Positions 13,454 through 21,531 of a stretch of DNA of 22,190 bases are shown piece by piece. The DNA comes from an uncultured Burkholderiales bacterium. Its GTDB lineage: Bacteria; Pseudomonadota; Gammaproteobacteria; Burkholderiales; Burkholderiaceae. Made by a program: the position numbers and the translations under genes. Every line of letters begins with the position of its first letter. Position 1 is the first letter of the stretch. Location of the stretch: NCBI GenBank assembly GCA_937891045.1, contig CALBEV010000178.1, forward strand, positions 1 through 22,190. Direction: 5' to 3'. A model generated the notes under the pieces. It ran no database searches and was not told where the DNA came from. It saw only the letters and a list, made by a program, of their open reading frames with translations.

Positions 13454-15711
13454 TGCAAACAACGGCGACGGCATTGCGTCACCGCAGTTGGTTGCTGGGG
13501 GTGGTATTGACCATTCTCATGTCCTTGGCTCTGGTGCTGCTGTTTTTACTCACCCAAGCAACCCAACGCTGGGATGTTTACGAGCAAAACTACAGCCTGC
13601 TGTTTGGTTTGAACACAGTGTTTGCCGGCTTGTTGTTGTTGGTGATCACTTGGTTTGCGTGGCGACTGATCAGCCGTTTGCGTCAAGGTAAATTTGGCAG
13701 CCGATTGCTTGTCAAGCTGGCCGCTATTTTTGGCTTGGTGGGTATCTTGCCGGGCCTTTTAATTTACGGTGTGTCTTACCAATTCGTCACCCGTTCCATC
13801 GAGGTATGGTTTGATACCAAGGTGGAGGTGGCACTGGATGCAGGTCTGAACTTGAGTCGATCGACGCTGGAGAGTTTGGCCAATGAGTTAACCGCCAGCG
13901 TTCGCAGCGCAAGCGCAGGTTTGCGGGGTGAATCTGACAGCAACATGCCGATCGCGCTGGAGAAGGTGCGCGAGCAACTTGACGCCAACGAAGTCACACT
14001 CTGGCGCAGCAATGGCACCGTGGTGGCGACGGTTGGCGAAGCCAGATACCAGTTGCAGCCAGAACGACCCAGTGCCTCGGATTGGCGACAAGTGCGACAA
14101 CAAGGTGTCAGTTGGCGCAGTGAGGGTTTGGATGACAACAGTCCCGGCATGGTGCCGCGCATGACGGTGTTGTTGAAGATGCCTGGTACAGGCTTTCAAC
14201 TTGATGAACAGCAACAGGTTTTGCAAGTCGTCAAAAAACTACCGCCTGTTTTGGTGGCTAACGCCTTGGCGGTGTTGGAGGCCAACCGGGAATATCAAGA
14301 GCGTGCCTTGGCTCGCAACGGCTTGCAACGCATGTACATTGGCACCCTCACTTTGGCCTTGTTTTTGGCGGTGTTTGGTGCGGTGTTGTTGGCCGTTTTA
14401 CTGGGCAATCAATTGGCCAAACCCTTGCTGGTGTTGGCCGAGGGTGTTCGCGATGTGGCAGCAGGGGACTTGCGGCCTAAACCTTTTTTGCAAGGCAAAG
14501 ACGAACTGGACGGTCTGACGAGGTCCTTTGCCGACATGACCCAGCAACTTTCGGATGCTCGCAATTCAGTCGAGCGCAGCATGGCGCAAGTGGATTTGGC
14601 ACGCAGCCATTTGCAAACCATGTTGGACAACCTGACCGCGGGTGTGATTTTGTTGAATCGAGATGGCGAGATCTTGTCCATCAACCCTGGAGCGACGCGC
14701 ATTTTGCAAATCCCCATGGCCGCGCATGTGGGCAAACCCTTGCAAGCGGTGGAAGGCTTGGAGGTGTTCGGTCACCAAGTGATGGAGCAGTTTGCCGAGT
14801 TTGTGGGTGAGCATCAGCAACACAGTCTGGACCACTGGCAGCAATCCTTTGAATTAGACGCGACCCTGCCGCGTGACCGAGCCAACGACTTTGCTGCGCA
14901 AACGGTGAGCCACACCACCTTGGTGGCCAGAGGTGCCTTGCTGCCACAAGGCGATTGGTTGCTGGTCTTTGATGACATCTCCGAAATTGTCTCTGCACAG
15001 CGCACCCAAGCTTGGGCCGAGGTGGCCAGACGCTTGGCCCATGAAATCAAAAATCCGCTCACACCCATCCAGCTTTCGGCCGAACGCTTGGCCATGAAGC
15101 TGCAGGGCAAGCTGGATGTCGCTGATCAAACCCTGGTCACCAAATCCGTGAAAACCATCGTTGACCAAGTAGATGCTTTGCAGCGATTGGTGAATGAATT
15201 CCGTGACTTTGGCCGCTTGCCACAAGCGCGTTTGCAAGCGCTGGATATGAATGAGATGTTGGGTGAGATGATGCCCTTGTACGATAACGTGAATGCGGTG
15301 GTGCCAGTGCGTTGGCAATTGCAAGCGGGATTGCCACCCATCCTGGGGGATGCCGCTCAGTTGCGCCAGGTGGTGCATAACCTGATTCAAAACGCGCAAG
15401 ATGCTTGTGCACAATCGCCTAGAGCCCAAGTGGAAGTGCGCACTGAAATGCGGCCACAATCACAAAGAGTGCGATTGAGTGTTCACGACAATGGCAGCGG
15501 CTTCGGTGAAGCTGTTTTGCAGCGGGCATTTGAACCTTACGTCACCACCAAAGCCAGCGGCACGGGTTTGGGCTTGGCCGTGGTGAAGAAAATTGCTGAT
15601 GAGCACCATGCACGTATCGAGCTCAAAAACAAACTTCAAGATGAGCTGGTCACTGGTGCGCAAGTATCGTTATCATTTCGACTGGCAGATTCCCAACTCA
15701 ACCTGAACTGA
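13450..15711 (+). CDS. NtrY-like membrane sensor histidine kinase
   Basis: The 753-residue protein has three hydrophobic segments near the N-terminus (about 13-37, 48-70 and 88-110), an extracytoplasmic region, and a fourth membrane span (about 297-318). These are followed by a HAMP domain (about 318-370), a PAS domain (about 390-480, with NLTAGVILLNRDGEILSIN), a HisKA domain with phospho-acceptor H531 in RLAHEIKNPLTPI, and a HATPase domain. The HATPase has the N box NLIQNAQD (N648), G1 box DNGSGFG (D680) and G2 box GTGLGL (704-709). The HEIKNPLTPIQLSAERL pattern is characteristic of the NtrY subfamily. The start overlaps the DUF4390 stop as ATGATG, so ATG at 13450 or 13453 are both possible. 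The cognate regulator follows after 7 bases. The signal sensed cannot be read from sequence. Confidence 0.9.
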   Translation: MMQTTATALRHRSWLLGVVLTILMSLALVLLFLLTQATQRWDVYEQNYSLLFGLNTVFAGLLLLVITWFAWRLISRLRQGKFGSRLLVKLAAIFGLVGILPGLLIYGVSYQFVTRSIEVWFDTKVEVALDAGLNLSRSTLESLANELTASVRSASAGLRGESDSNMPIALEKVREQLDANEVTLWRSNGTVVATVGEARYQLQPERPSASDWRQVRQQGVSWRSEGLDDNSPGMVPRMTVLLKMPGTGFQLDEQQQVLQVVKKLPPVLVANALAVLEANREYQERALARNGLQRMYIGTLTLALFLAVFGAVLLAVLLGNQLAKPLLVLAEGVRDVAAGDLRPKPFLQGKDELDGLTRSFADMTQQLSDARNSVERSMAQVDLARSHLQTMLDNLTAGVILLNRDGEILSINPGATRILQIPMAAHVGKPLQAVEGLEVFGHQVMEQFAEFVGEHQQHSLDHWQQSFELDATLPRDRANDFAAQTVSHTTLVARGALLPQGDWLLVFDDISEIVSAQRTQAWAEVARRLAHEIKNPLTPIQLSAERLAMKLQGKLDVADQTLVTKSVKTIVDQVDALQRLVNEFRDFGRLPQARLQALDMNEMLGEMMPLYDNVNAVVPVRWQLQAGLPPILGDAAQLRQVVHNLIQNAQDACAQSPRAQVEVRTEMRPQSQRVRLSVHDNGSGFGEAVLQRAFEPYVTTKASGTGLGLAVVKKIADEHHARIELKNKLQDELVTGAQVSLSFRLADSQLNLN

Positions 15712-15718
15712 ACGCAAC

Positions 15719-16408
15719 ATGGCAACAATTTTGGTGGTCGATGACGAGCTTGGCATTCGGGACCTTTTATTCGAGATTTTGAACGACGAAGGTCACCAGG
15801 TTGAACTGGCTGAAAACGCGTCGCAAGCCCGAGCGGCCCGCTTGGAAGCCCGGCCCGATTTGGTGTTGCTCGACATCTGGATGCCCGACACCGATGGCGT
15901 GACTTTGCTCAAAGAATGGGCAGGTGCAGGCTTGCTCAATATGCCGGTCATCATGATGAGTGGCCACGCCACCATCGATACCGCTGTGGAAGCCACCCGC
16001 ATTGGCGCTTTGGCATTCTTGGAAAAACCAATCACCCTGCAAAAGTTGTTGAAAGCCGTCGAGCAAGGTTTGAGTCGAAAAGCGCCCCAGGCTGCACCCT
16101 CCAAGCCCTTGCCAGCTGCATCACCTGCAGCCATCTACAGCACCATGAGCAACAGTCTCATGCCGCTGTCCATGCCGACCGCGACACCTGCTGCTGGTCA
16201 CCAAGCGGTGCAAAGCTTTGACCTCAATGGGCCACTGCGGGAAGCCCGCGACAGTTTTGAAAAAGCCTATTTTGAATTTCACTTGGCGCAGGAAGCTGGG
16301 TCGATGACCCGCGTGGCTGAAAAAACCGGCCTTGAACGCACCCACCTCTACCGCAAGCTCAAGCAGCTGGGTGTAGATTTGTCGCGAGGCAAACGCGGCA
16401 GCGCTTAA
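15719..16408 (+). CDS. Response regulator, receiver plus Fis-type HTH (NtrX/RegA-like)
   Basis: The 229-residue protein has a receiver domain (1-120) with acidic pocket D8/D9, phospho-acceptor D52 in LLDIWMPDTDG, S81 and K103. A Pro/Ala-rich linker (about 120-165) leads to a C-terminal Fis-type helix-turn-helix (about 175-225, with SMTRVAEKTGLERTHLYRKL). The central AAA+ sigma54-activating domain of classical NtrX is absent, so this should work as a simple DNA-binding regulator in the style of RegA/PrrA rather than as a sigma54 activator. It is translated just after its kinase and overlaps the opposite-strand membrane gene by four bases at its 3' end. Confidence 0.88.
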   Translation: MATILVVDDELGIRDLLFEILNDEGHQVELAENASQARAARLEARPDLVLLDIWMPDTDGVTLLKEWAGAGLLNMPVIMMSGHATIDTAVEATRIGALAFLEKPITLQKLLKAVEQGLSRKAPQAAPSKPLPAASPAAIYSTMSNSLMPLSMPTATPAAGHQAVQSFDLNGPLREARDSFEKAYFEFHLAQEAGSMTRVAEKTGLERTHLYRKLKQLGVDLSRGKRGSA

Positions 16409-16983
16409 GTTGGCTTGTCGTCTTGCGACAAACGAGCCACCACGTCATACAGCTTCAAGCGGCGCATGACGGCTGTGAACAACACTGCCCCGAGTACCGC
16501 ACCAGTCAGGTCACCGATGACCATGATGGGCAATTGGTCTGGCGACAAAAATTGGTAGGGTTGGTTGTAGCTCCAAGCGACATGATGCAACAAGGCATTG
16601 AGCAAGGCATACAGCAGACACATTTGCACCAAGTCGCTGAGTCGGCTGATTTGAAGTGCGCGTTCTTTCATCAAGCGAAACAAGCCCAAGGCCAACACTG
16701 GCCCAAGGGCTGAAGCCAAAGAATTGGTGATGTTGTGCAACAGCTTGTCATCGAAATCATTGCTCAACAACAAACTGCCCAAGAAAATGGTGGAAAAGCC
16801 CCAAACGGGCCCCAATACCAACACATAGGCCACCCGCAAAAACGCTGGCAGATAGACCCAGCTGATGTTCACGGAGAGTTCAAACTGTTGAAACACCCAG
16901 CCGTTGAACAGATGCGCCCCAGCAAACAAGGGGACGCAAAAGGCCAGCAGCAGTATTTTTTCTATGGTCAGGGACAGTCGCAC
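16405..16983 (-). CDS. Unassigned multi-pass membrane protein
   Basis: The 192-residue protein has about five hydrophobic segments (roughly 8-31, 50-73, 86-104, 118-138 and 151-172) and a short basic, then acidic, cytoplasmic tail. I do not recognise a named family with confidence. The third and fifth segments, including IGDLTGAVLGAVLF, weakly recall MASE1-type sensory membrane modules, but no output domain follows. The start is GTG at 16983, because no in-frame ATG precedes the first membrane segment; the ribosome binding site is poor. It converges with the response regulator gene (4-bp overlap) and diverges from psd across an 89-bp interval. Codon usage resembles its neighbours. Confidence 0.7.
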   Translation of the reverse strand: MRLSLTIEKILLLAFCVPLFAGAHLFNGWVFQQFELSVNISWVYLPAFLRVAYVLVLGPVWGFSTIFLGSLLLSNDFDDKLLHNITNSLASALGPVLALGLFRLMKERALQISRLSDLVQMCLLYALLNALLHHVAWSYNQPYQFLSPDQLPIMVIGDLTGAVLGAVLFTAVMRRLKLYDVVARLSQDDKPT

Positions 16984-17038
16984 GCTTACTCACAAAAACT
17001 TGCAAAACGACTGCAGTTTACACAGCGCCATCAGTACG

Positions 17039-17066
17039 ATGACATGCATCAAAGCCCTCCTAGAAT
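17039..17066 (+). promoter_or_regulatory. Candidate sigma70 promoter of psd
   Basis: ATGACA (17039-17044) and TAGAAT (17061-17066) each match the consensus at five of six positions and are 16 bases apart. The expected start of transcription falls about seven bases after the -10, which is at or very near the psd ATG (17073), so the transcript may be leaderless or nearly so. This is a visual prediction. Confidence 0.45.
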
Positions 17067-17072
17067 GAGGTC

Positions 17073-17930
17073 ATGAATGACAATCTCTTCGTGGCAATGC
17101 AACATGTACTGCCTAAGCAAGCGCTCACCGTTTTTGCAGGTTGGGTGGCCCACTGGCGGGGAGGGCGCATCACGCAAGCCATCATCGAGTGGTTCGTTGG
17201 CAAGTACCAAGTGAACATGGGCGAGGCGGCCGACCCCGACATCCGCAATTACGCTTGCTTCAACGATTTTTTCACCCGCGCATTGAAGCCTGGCGCCAGA
17301 CCGCTGGCAGATGCACCATTTGTGTGCCCCGTGGATGGGGCCATCAGCCAGTTTGGGCGCATCGAGGGCGGCCAAGTGTTCCAAGCCAAAGGCCACAGCT
17401 ACAGCACCCAGGCTTTGGTGGGTGGCGATGCGGCCTTGGCGGCGCAGTTTCAAGACGGTGCTTTTGCCACCATTTACTTGAGCCCCAAGGACTACCACCG
17501 CATCCACATGCCCAGCGCAGGGCGCTTGCGCCGCATGATCCATGTGCCTGGCGAATTGTTTTCAGTCAACCCAGCAACCGCGCGTGGTGTGCCGGGTTTG
17601 TTTGCCCGCAATGAGCGCGTGGTGTGTGTGTTCGACATGCCTGCAGTAGAAGGCTTAGCTCCCAAGCAGTTTGCATTGGTCTTGGTAGGGGCCACCATCG
17701 TGGGCAGCATGGCCACGGTCTGGCATGGCTTGGTGAACCCACCACGCAGCGGAAAACTGCGTGAATGGACCTATGACACGCAAGACCTGCAGTTCAAACA
17801 AGGTGACGAGATGGGCCGCTTTTTGCTCGGCTCTACGGTGGTGCTGCTGTGGCCCCCCCATACCATTCAACTGAACACTGCTTGGCAAGCAGAGCAGCCC
17901 GTGCGCTTGGGTGAGCGCATGGGCGACTGA
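17073..17930 (+). CDS. psd: Phosphatidylserine decarboxylase proenzyme
   Basis: Psd converts phosphatidylserine to phosphatidylethanolamine at the inner membrane, using a pyruvoyl group made by self-cleavage. The 285-residue protein aligns with E. coli Psd from the first residues (MNDNLFVAMQHVLPKQALT). The catalytic set is visible: D88 in PVDGAISQ, H142 and H145 in DYHRIHMP, and S254 in the LGST cleavage motif (252-255), which becomes the pyruvoyl residue. The C-terminal tail is shorter than in E. coli, which has a long non-conserved extension. The start is supported by homology, although the only upstream GAGG (17067-17070) is two bases from the ATG and thus poorly placed. The gene is monocistronic and converges on icmF with a one-base gap. 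Confidence 0.96.
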   Translation: MNDNLFVAMQHVLPKQALTVFAGWVAHWRGGRITQAIIEWFVGKYQVNMGEAADPDIRNYACFNDFFTRALKPGARPLADAPFVCPVDGAISQFGRIEGGQVFQAKGHSYSTQALVGGDAALAAQFQDGAFATIYLSPKDYHRIHMPSAGRLRRMIHVPGELFSVNPATARGVPGLFARNERVVCVFDMPAVEGLAPKQFALVLVGATIVGSMATVWHGLVNPPRSGKLREWTYDTQDLQFKQGDEMGRFLLGSTVVLLWPPHTIQLNTAWQAEQPVRLGERMGD

Positions 17931-17931
17931 C

Positions 17932-20900
17932 TTACATGTTGCGCCGGTACTGACCACCCACCTCGAACAGCGCGTTGGTGATTTGACCCAGTGAGCAATG
18001 GCGCACCGCGTCCATCAGCACCTCGAACACATTCGCGTTGTCCAATACGGCTTGTTGCAAGCGGGCGATTTGGGCTTTGGCTTGCACGCTGTGCTGGGTG
18101 TGGAAGTCGTTCAGGCGCTTGAGTTGGCTTTGCTTTTCTTCGTCGGTTGAGCGGGCCAGCTCGATTTTTTGCGGTGTCTCGTTGGCATGTGGCGACTTGA
18201 ACGTGTTGACGCCAATGATGGGCAACTCGCCGGTGTGCTTGAGCATTTCATAGTGCATGGATTCGTCTTGGATCTTGCCGCGCTGGTAGCCGGTTTCCAT
18301 GGCACCCAACACGCCGCCGCGCTCGGCAATCGCCACAAACTCGGACAGCACGGCTTCTTCCACCAACTGCGTGAGTTCTTCAATGATGAACGCGCCTTGT
18401 GATGGGTTTTCGTTTTTCGCCAAACCCCATTCGCGGTTGATGATGAGTTGAATCGCCATGGCGCGGCGCACCGAGTCTTCGGTGGGCGTGGTGATGGCTT
18501 CGTCAAACGCGTTGGTGTGCAAGCTGTTGCAGTTGTCGTAAATAGCAATCAGCGCTTGCAGCGTGGTGCGGATGTCGTTGAATTGAATCTCTTGGGCATG
18601 CAAAGAGCGGCCCGAGGTTTGGATGTGGTATTTCAGTTTTTGGCTGCGTTCATTCGCACCGTATTTTTCTTTCATGGTGACCGCCCAGATGCGGCGTGCT
18701 ACGCGGCCCATCACGGTGTACTCGGGGTCCATGCCGTTGCTGAAGAAGAAACTCAGGTTGGGCGCGAAGTCGTCAATGTGCATGCCGCGTGCCAAATAAG
18801 CTTCTACAAAAGTGAAGCCATTCGAGAGCGTGAAGGCGAGTTGTGAAATCGGGTTGGCACCGGCTTCAGCGATGTGGTAGCCGCTGATGGACACGCTGTA
18901 GAAATTGCGCACCTGGTGTTGCACGAAATATTGGGCAATGTCGCCCATCACCTTGAGCGAGAACTCGGTGCTGAACAAACAGGTGTTTTGCCCTTGGTCT
19001 TCTTTCAAGATATCGGCTTGCACTGTGCCGCGCACGTTTTGCATCACCCAGGCGCGAATCTCAGCGCGTTCGGTGTCGTTCGGCGCACGGCCTTTGTCGG
19101 CTTCGAACTTGGCCAGTTGCTGGTCGATGGCGGTGTTCATGAACATCGCCAAGATGGTGGGTGCCGGGCCGTTGATGGTCATCGAAACGCTGGTGGATGG
19201 TGAGCACAAATCAAAGCCGTCGTACAACACCTTCATGTCGTCCAGGGTGGCAATGCTCACGCCCGAATTGCCCACCTTGCCGTAAATGTCGGGGCGCGGG
19301 TCGGGGTCGTTGCCATACAAGGTGACCGAGTCGAACGCGGTGCTCAAGCGCTTGGCAGGCATGCCCTCGCTCAAAAGTTTGAAGCGGCGGTTGGTGCGAA
19401 AGGCATCGCCTTCACCGGCAAACATGCGGGTCGGGTCTTCGTTCTCGCGTTTGAAGGCAAAGGTCCCAGCGGTGTAGGGGTAGCGGCCCGGCACGTTGTC
19501 CAGCATCAGCCATTGCAAGATGTCGCCATGGTCATGGAACGTGGGCATGGCCACTTTGCGCACCGGTGTGCCGCTCAAAGATTTGGTCACCAACGCGGTG
19601 CGGATTTCTTTGTCGCGCACTTTCACCACCAACTCGTCACCGGCATAGTCTTGTTGCAGTTGGGGCCAGTCGGTCAGCAGGGCACGGGCATCGGCGTCGA
19701 GGCGCTGCTCGCGTTCGGTGGCCAAACCCAGCGTGGCCTCCGAGGCACGGGGGCGGCCCTTCACATCCACCGCCAACATGGCCGAGGCGGCTTTGAGTTG
19801 CTGCACTTCACGCGCCAGTTGCGCTTGTTTGGCGGCACGTTGTTTGTAGCCGCGCACGGTGTCGCTGATCTCGGCCAAGTAGCGGCTGCGGGCCGGCGGC
19901 ACGATGGGCGTTTGGTGCGAGCTGTGGCGCACCTTCACCATCGGCAAGCGGCCTGTTTGCAATTTCAAGCCACGCTCTTGCAAACGCGGTTTCATCGCTT
20001 GGAACAAAGCGGTGACGCCGTCGTCATTGAAGTGCGCGGCCATGGTGCCAAACACCGGCATTTGTTCGGTGGGCGTGCCCCAGGCTTCGCGGTTGCGCTG
20101 CACCTGCTTGGCCACATCGCGCAGCGCATCTGCCGCGCCTTTGCGGTCGAACTTGTTGATGGCCACAAACTCGGCAAAGTCGAGCATGTCGATTTTTTCC
20201 AGCTGGCTGGCTGCGCCAAACTCGGGCGTCATCACGTACAGCGGGATGTCCACGTGCGGCACGATGGCGGCATCGCCTTGGCCAATGCCCGAGGTTTCGA
20301 CGATGACCAGGTCAAAGCCAGCGCATTTGGCGGCGGCGATGACGTCGGGCAAAGCGGCGCTGATTTCGCTGCCAAATTCGCGCGTGGCCAAGCTGCGCAT
20401 GAAGACACGTTGGCTTGGCAAACTGGGGTCAGAGCCCGAGTTTTGCTGCGCAAAATCGGGATCTGACCCCACCTTGCCGAGGTTTGGCTTCGCATCACGC
20501 TGCGCAGAATCGGGGTCTGACCCCAATGTGCTGGCGGCCAGTTTGCGCCAAGGTGAGATGGCGTTCATGCGGATGCGGTCGCCCAGCAAGGCGCCGCCGC
20601 TCTTGCGGCGCGACGGGTCGATGGAAATCACGGCGATGCGCAGTTGGTCGTCTTGGTCCAGGCGAATACGGCGAATCAATTCGTCGGTGAGCGAGGACTT
20701 GCCCGCGCCGCCGGTGCCGGTGATGCCCACCACCGGGACGTTCAAGCCTGCGGCTTGGTGGCGAATTTCAGTGCGCAGCGTGTCCAAAGCAGCGTTGACG
20801 CCGGGCGCTTGGTTTTCCAAAGCGGTGATGAGTTGCGCCAGTGAGCGCCAATGGGTTTCGCCGTGGCCTTGGATGGCGGCAAGGGCGGTGGGGGCATGGC

Positions 20901-21366
20901 CGCACAAGTCTTGGTCGCAGCGCATGATCATTTCGCCAATCATGCCTTGCAGGCCCATGCGTTGGCCGTCTTGCGGGCTGTAAATGCGGGTTACGCCATA
21001 GGCGTGCAATTCGGCAATTTCATCGGGCACGATGACGCCGCCGCCGCCGCCAAACACCTGGATGTGCGCACCACCGCGCTGTCGCAGCAGGTCCACCATG
21101 TACTTGAAGTACTCCACATGGCCGCCTTGGTAAGAGCTGATGGCGATGCCTTGCACATCCTCTTGCAACGCAGCAGTGACCACCTCGTCCACCGAACGGT
21201 TGTGCCCCAGGTGAATCACCTCGGCGCCCATGCCTTGCAAGATGCGCCGCATGATGTTGATGGCCGCGTCATGCCCATCGAACAACGAAGCAGCGGTGAC
21301 AAAGCGCACCTTGTGCTTGGGGCGGTAGTTGGCCAGGGCCTGGAATTCGGCGGACAAATCGGTCAT
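17932..21366 (-). CDS. icmF: Fused isobutyryl-CoA mutase with GTPase chaperone domain (IcmF)
   Basis: IcmF interconverts isobutyryl-CoA and butyryl-CoA (some members also isovaleryl/pivalyl-CoA) with adenosylcobalamin, and carries its own MeaI/MeaB-type GTPase that gates cofactor loading. The domain order is a B12-binding domain (about 20-150; SLFDGHDAA with ligand H32), a G domain (about 205-480; Walker A GTGGAGKS 217-224, NKFD 404-407) and a mutase barrel (about 560-1125; [12 protein letters not shown] with H831). By hand alignment F638 and Q793 stand where methylmalonyl-CoA mutase has Tyr and Arg, which supports the Icm type. The length of 1144 exceeds the roughly 1090 usual for the family. 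The excess is largely an in-frame repeat-derived insertion at about residues 276-319, inside the G domain between DRIRMNAI and [10 protein letters not shown]. The start fits the family N-terminus; its ribosome binding site is weak. Confidence 0.95.
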   Translation of the reverse strand: MTDLSAEFQALANYRPKHKVRFVTAASLFDGHDAAINIMRRILQGMGAEVIHLGHNRSVDEVVTAALQEDVQGIAISSYQGGHVEYFKYMVDLLRQRGGAHIQVFGGGGGVIVPDEIAELHAYGVTRIYSPQDGQRMGLQGMIGEMIMRCDQDLCGHAPTALAAIQGHGETHWRSLAQLITALENQAPGVNAALDTLRTEIRHQAAGLNVPVVGITGTGGAGKSSLTDELIRRIRLDQDDQLRIAVISIDPSRRKSGGALLGDRIRMNAISPWRKLAASTLGSDPDSAQRDAKPNLGKVGSDPDFAQQNSGSDPSLPSQRVFMRSLATREFGSEISAALPDVIAAAKCAGFDLVIVETSGIGQGDAAIVPHVDIPLYVMTPEFGAASQLEKIDMLDFAEFVAINKFDRKGAADALRDVAKQVQRNREAWGTPTEQMPVFGTMAAHFNDDGVTALFQAMKPRLQERGLKLQTGRLPMVKVRHSSHQTPIVPPARSRYLAEISDTVRGYKQRAAKQAQLAREVQQLKAASAMLAVDVKGRPRASEATLGLATEREQRLDADARALLTDWPQLQQDYAGDELVVKVRDKEIRTALVTKSLSGTPVRKVAMPTFHDHGDILQWLMLDNVPGRYPYTAGTFAFKRENEDPTRMFAGEGDAFRTNRRFKLLSEGMPAKRLSTAFDSVTLYGNDPDPRPDIYGKVGNSGVSIATLDDMKVLYDGFDLCSPSTSVSMTINGPAPTILAMFMNTAIDQQLAKFEADKGRAPNDTERAEIRAWVMQNVRGTVQADILKEDQGQNTCLFSTEFSLKVMGDIAQYFVQHQVRNFYSVSISGYHIAEAGANPISQLAFTLSNGFTFVEAYLARGMHIDDFAPNLSFFFSNGMDPEYTVMGRVARRIWAVTMKEKYGANERSQKLKYHIQTSGRSLHAQEIQFNDIRTTLQALIAIYDNCNSLHTNAFDEAITTPTEDSVRRAMAIQLIINREWGLAKNENPSQGAFIIEELTQLVEEAVLSEFVAIAERGGVLGAMETGYQRGKIQDESMHYEMLKHTGELPIIGVNTFKSPHANETPQKIELARSTDEEKQSQLKRLNDFHTQHSVQAKAQIARLQQAVLDNANVFEVLMDAVRHCSLGQITNALFEVGGQYRRNM
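20424..20471. repeat. REP-like hairpin unit (inverted repeat)
   Basis: The left arm 20424-20445 and right arm 20451-20471 are complementary over 20 positions, with one mismatch and one bulged G, around a CTGCG loop. The arms begin TGGGGTCAGA and end TCTGACCCCA. The unit is 48 bp and lies wholly inside the icmF coding sequence. Confidence 0.8.
20499..20525. repeat. Second copy of the repeat arm (direct repeat)
   Basis: This 27-bp stretch matches 20445-20471 at 25 of 27 positions. The two copies are offset by 54 bp, exactly 18 codons, so both are read in the same icmF frame as GSDPDSAQ and GSDPDFAQ. The intervening 20472-20498 looks like a degenerate version of the other arm. Confidence 0.8.
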
Positions 21367-21437
21367 GGTGAGAGCGGGGCAAACCGCAAAAAAGCAGAAT
21401 GGACGTGGGTTACAGCCGAGTAGCCCAGTGGCTTAAA

Positions 21438-21457
21438 TTGACGTAACGTCAATCATA
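21438..21457 (-). promoter_or_regulatory. icmF operator and candidate -10 element
   Basis: TTGACGT-A-ACGTCAA (21438-21452) is a perfect 7-bp inverted repeat 72 bases before the icmF ATG. On the icmF strand TATGAT (21457 down to 21452) matches a sigma70 -10 at five of six positions and abuts the palindrome, which would cover the transcription start. A repressor bound there would block initiation. The sequence resembles ACGT-centred operators described for LiuR-type MerR-family regulators of branched-chain amino acid catabolism in proteobacteria; the regulator identity is inference. No good -35 was found. Confidence 0.55.
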
Positions 21458-21494
21458 GCGGGGTTTGGGGGTGGGCTGGAAGGCTGGCCACGCT

Positions 21495-21518
21495 GATATA
21501 GACATTGGTGTCAATATC
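21495..21518. repeat. Near-perfect palindrome between antitoxin gene and icmF
   Basis: GATATAGACA (21495-21504) and TGTCAATATC (21509-21518) are complementary at nine of ten positions around TTGG. It is followed by another GATATAG (21519-21525). It lies just after the antitoxin stop and about 130 bases before icmF. It lacks a T tract and is A+T-rich, so an operator or a relic of an insertion end is more likely than a terminator. No assigned function. Confidence 0.4.
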
Positions 21519-21531
21519 GATATAGGCCGAG

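Larger units (their letters stand above)
20414..20552. repeat. Palindromic repeat block inserted in frame in icmF
   Basis: The block is bounded by an imperfect inverted repeat: 20414-20426 (CTTGGCAAACTGG) against 20538-20552, the complement of CTTGGCGCAAACTGG with a 2-nt bulge. Inside are three copies of a TCTGACCCCA or complementary core, arranged as a hairpin plus a degenerate direct copy. Read on the minus strand it encodes three GSDP motifs (starting at residues 282, 300 and 311). Repeats with a GGGGTCAGA core are, to my knowledge, common extragenic REP-like elements in Burkholderiales, often mobilised by RAYT-type transposases; no such transposase is in this window. Confidence 0.75.

Noticed and set aside
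19513..20466. A 317-codon plus-strand frame opposite icmF
   Set aside because: The composition is His/Gln/Arg-rich and repetitive of codon bias. icmF on the other strand has complete conserved motifs throughout.
20414..20552. Treating the icmF repeats as a CRISPR array
   Set aside because: There are only two direct copies, the units are inverted repeats within a coding frame, and there are no regular unique spacers or cas genes.
21367..21531. A toxin gene downstream of the antitoxin
   Set aside because: One minus-strand frame reads IDIDTNVYISVASL but has no start codon, ends within about 30 codons and lies across the icmF promoter and operator; no toxin motif is visible.
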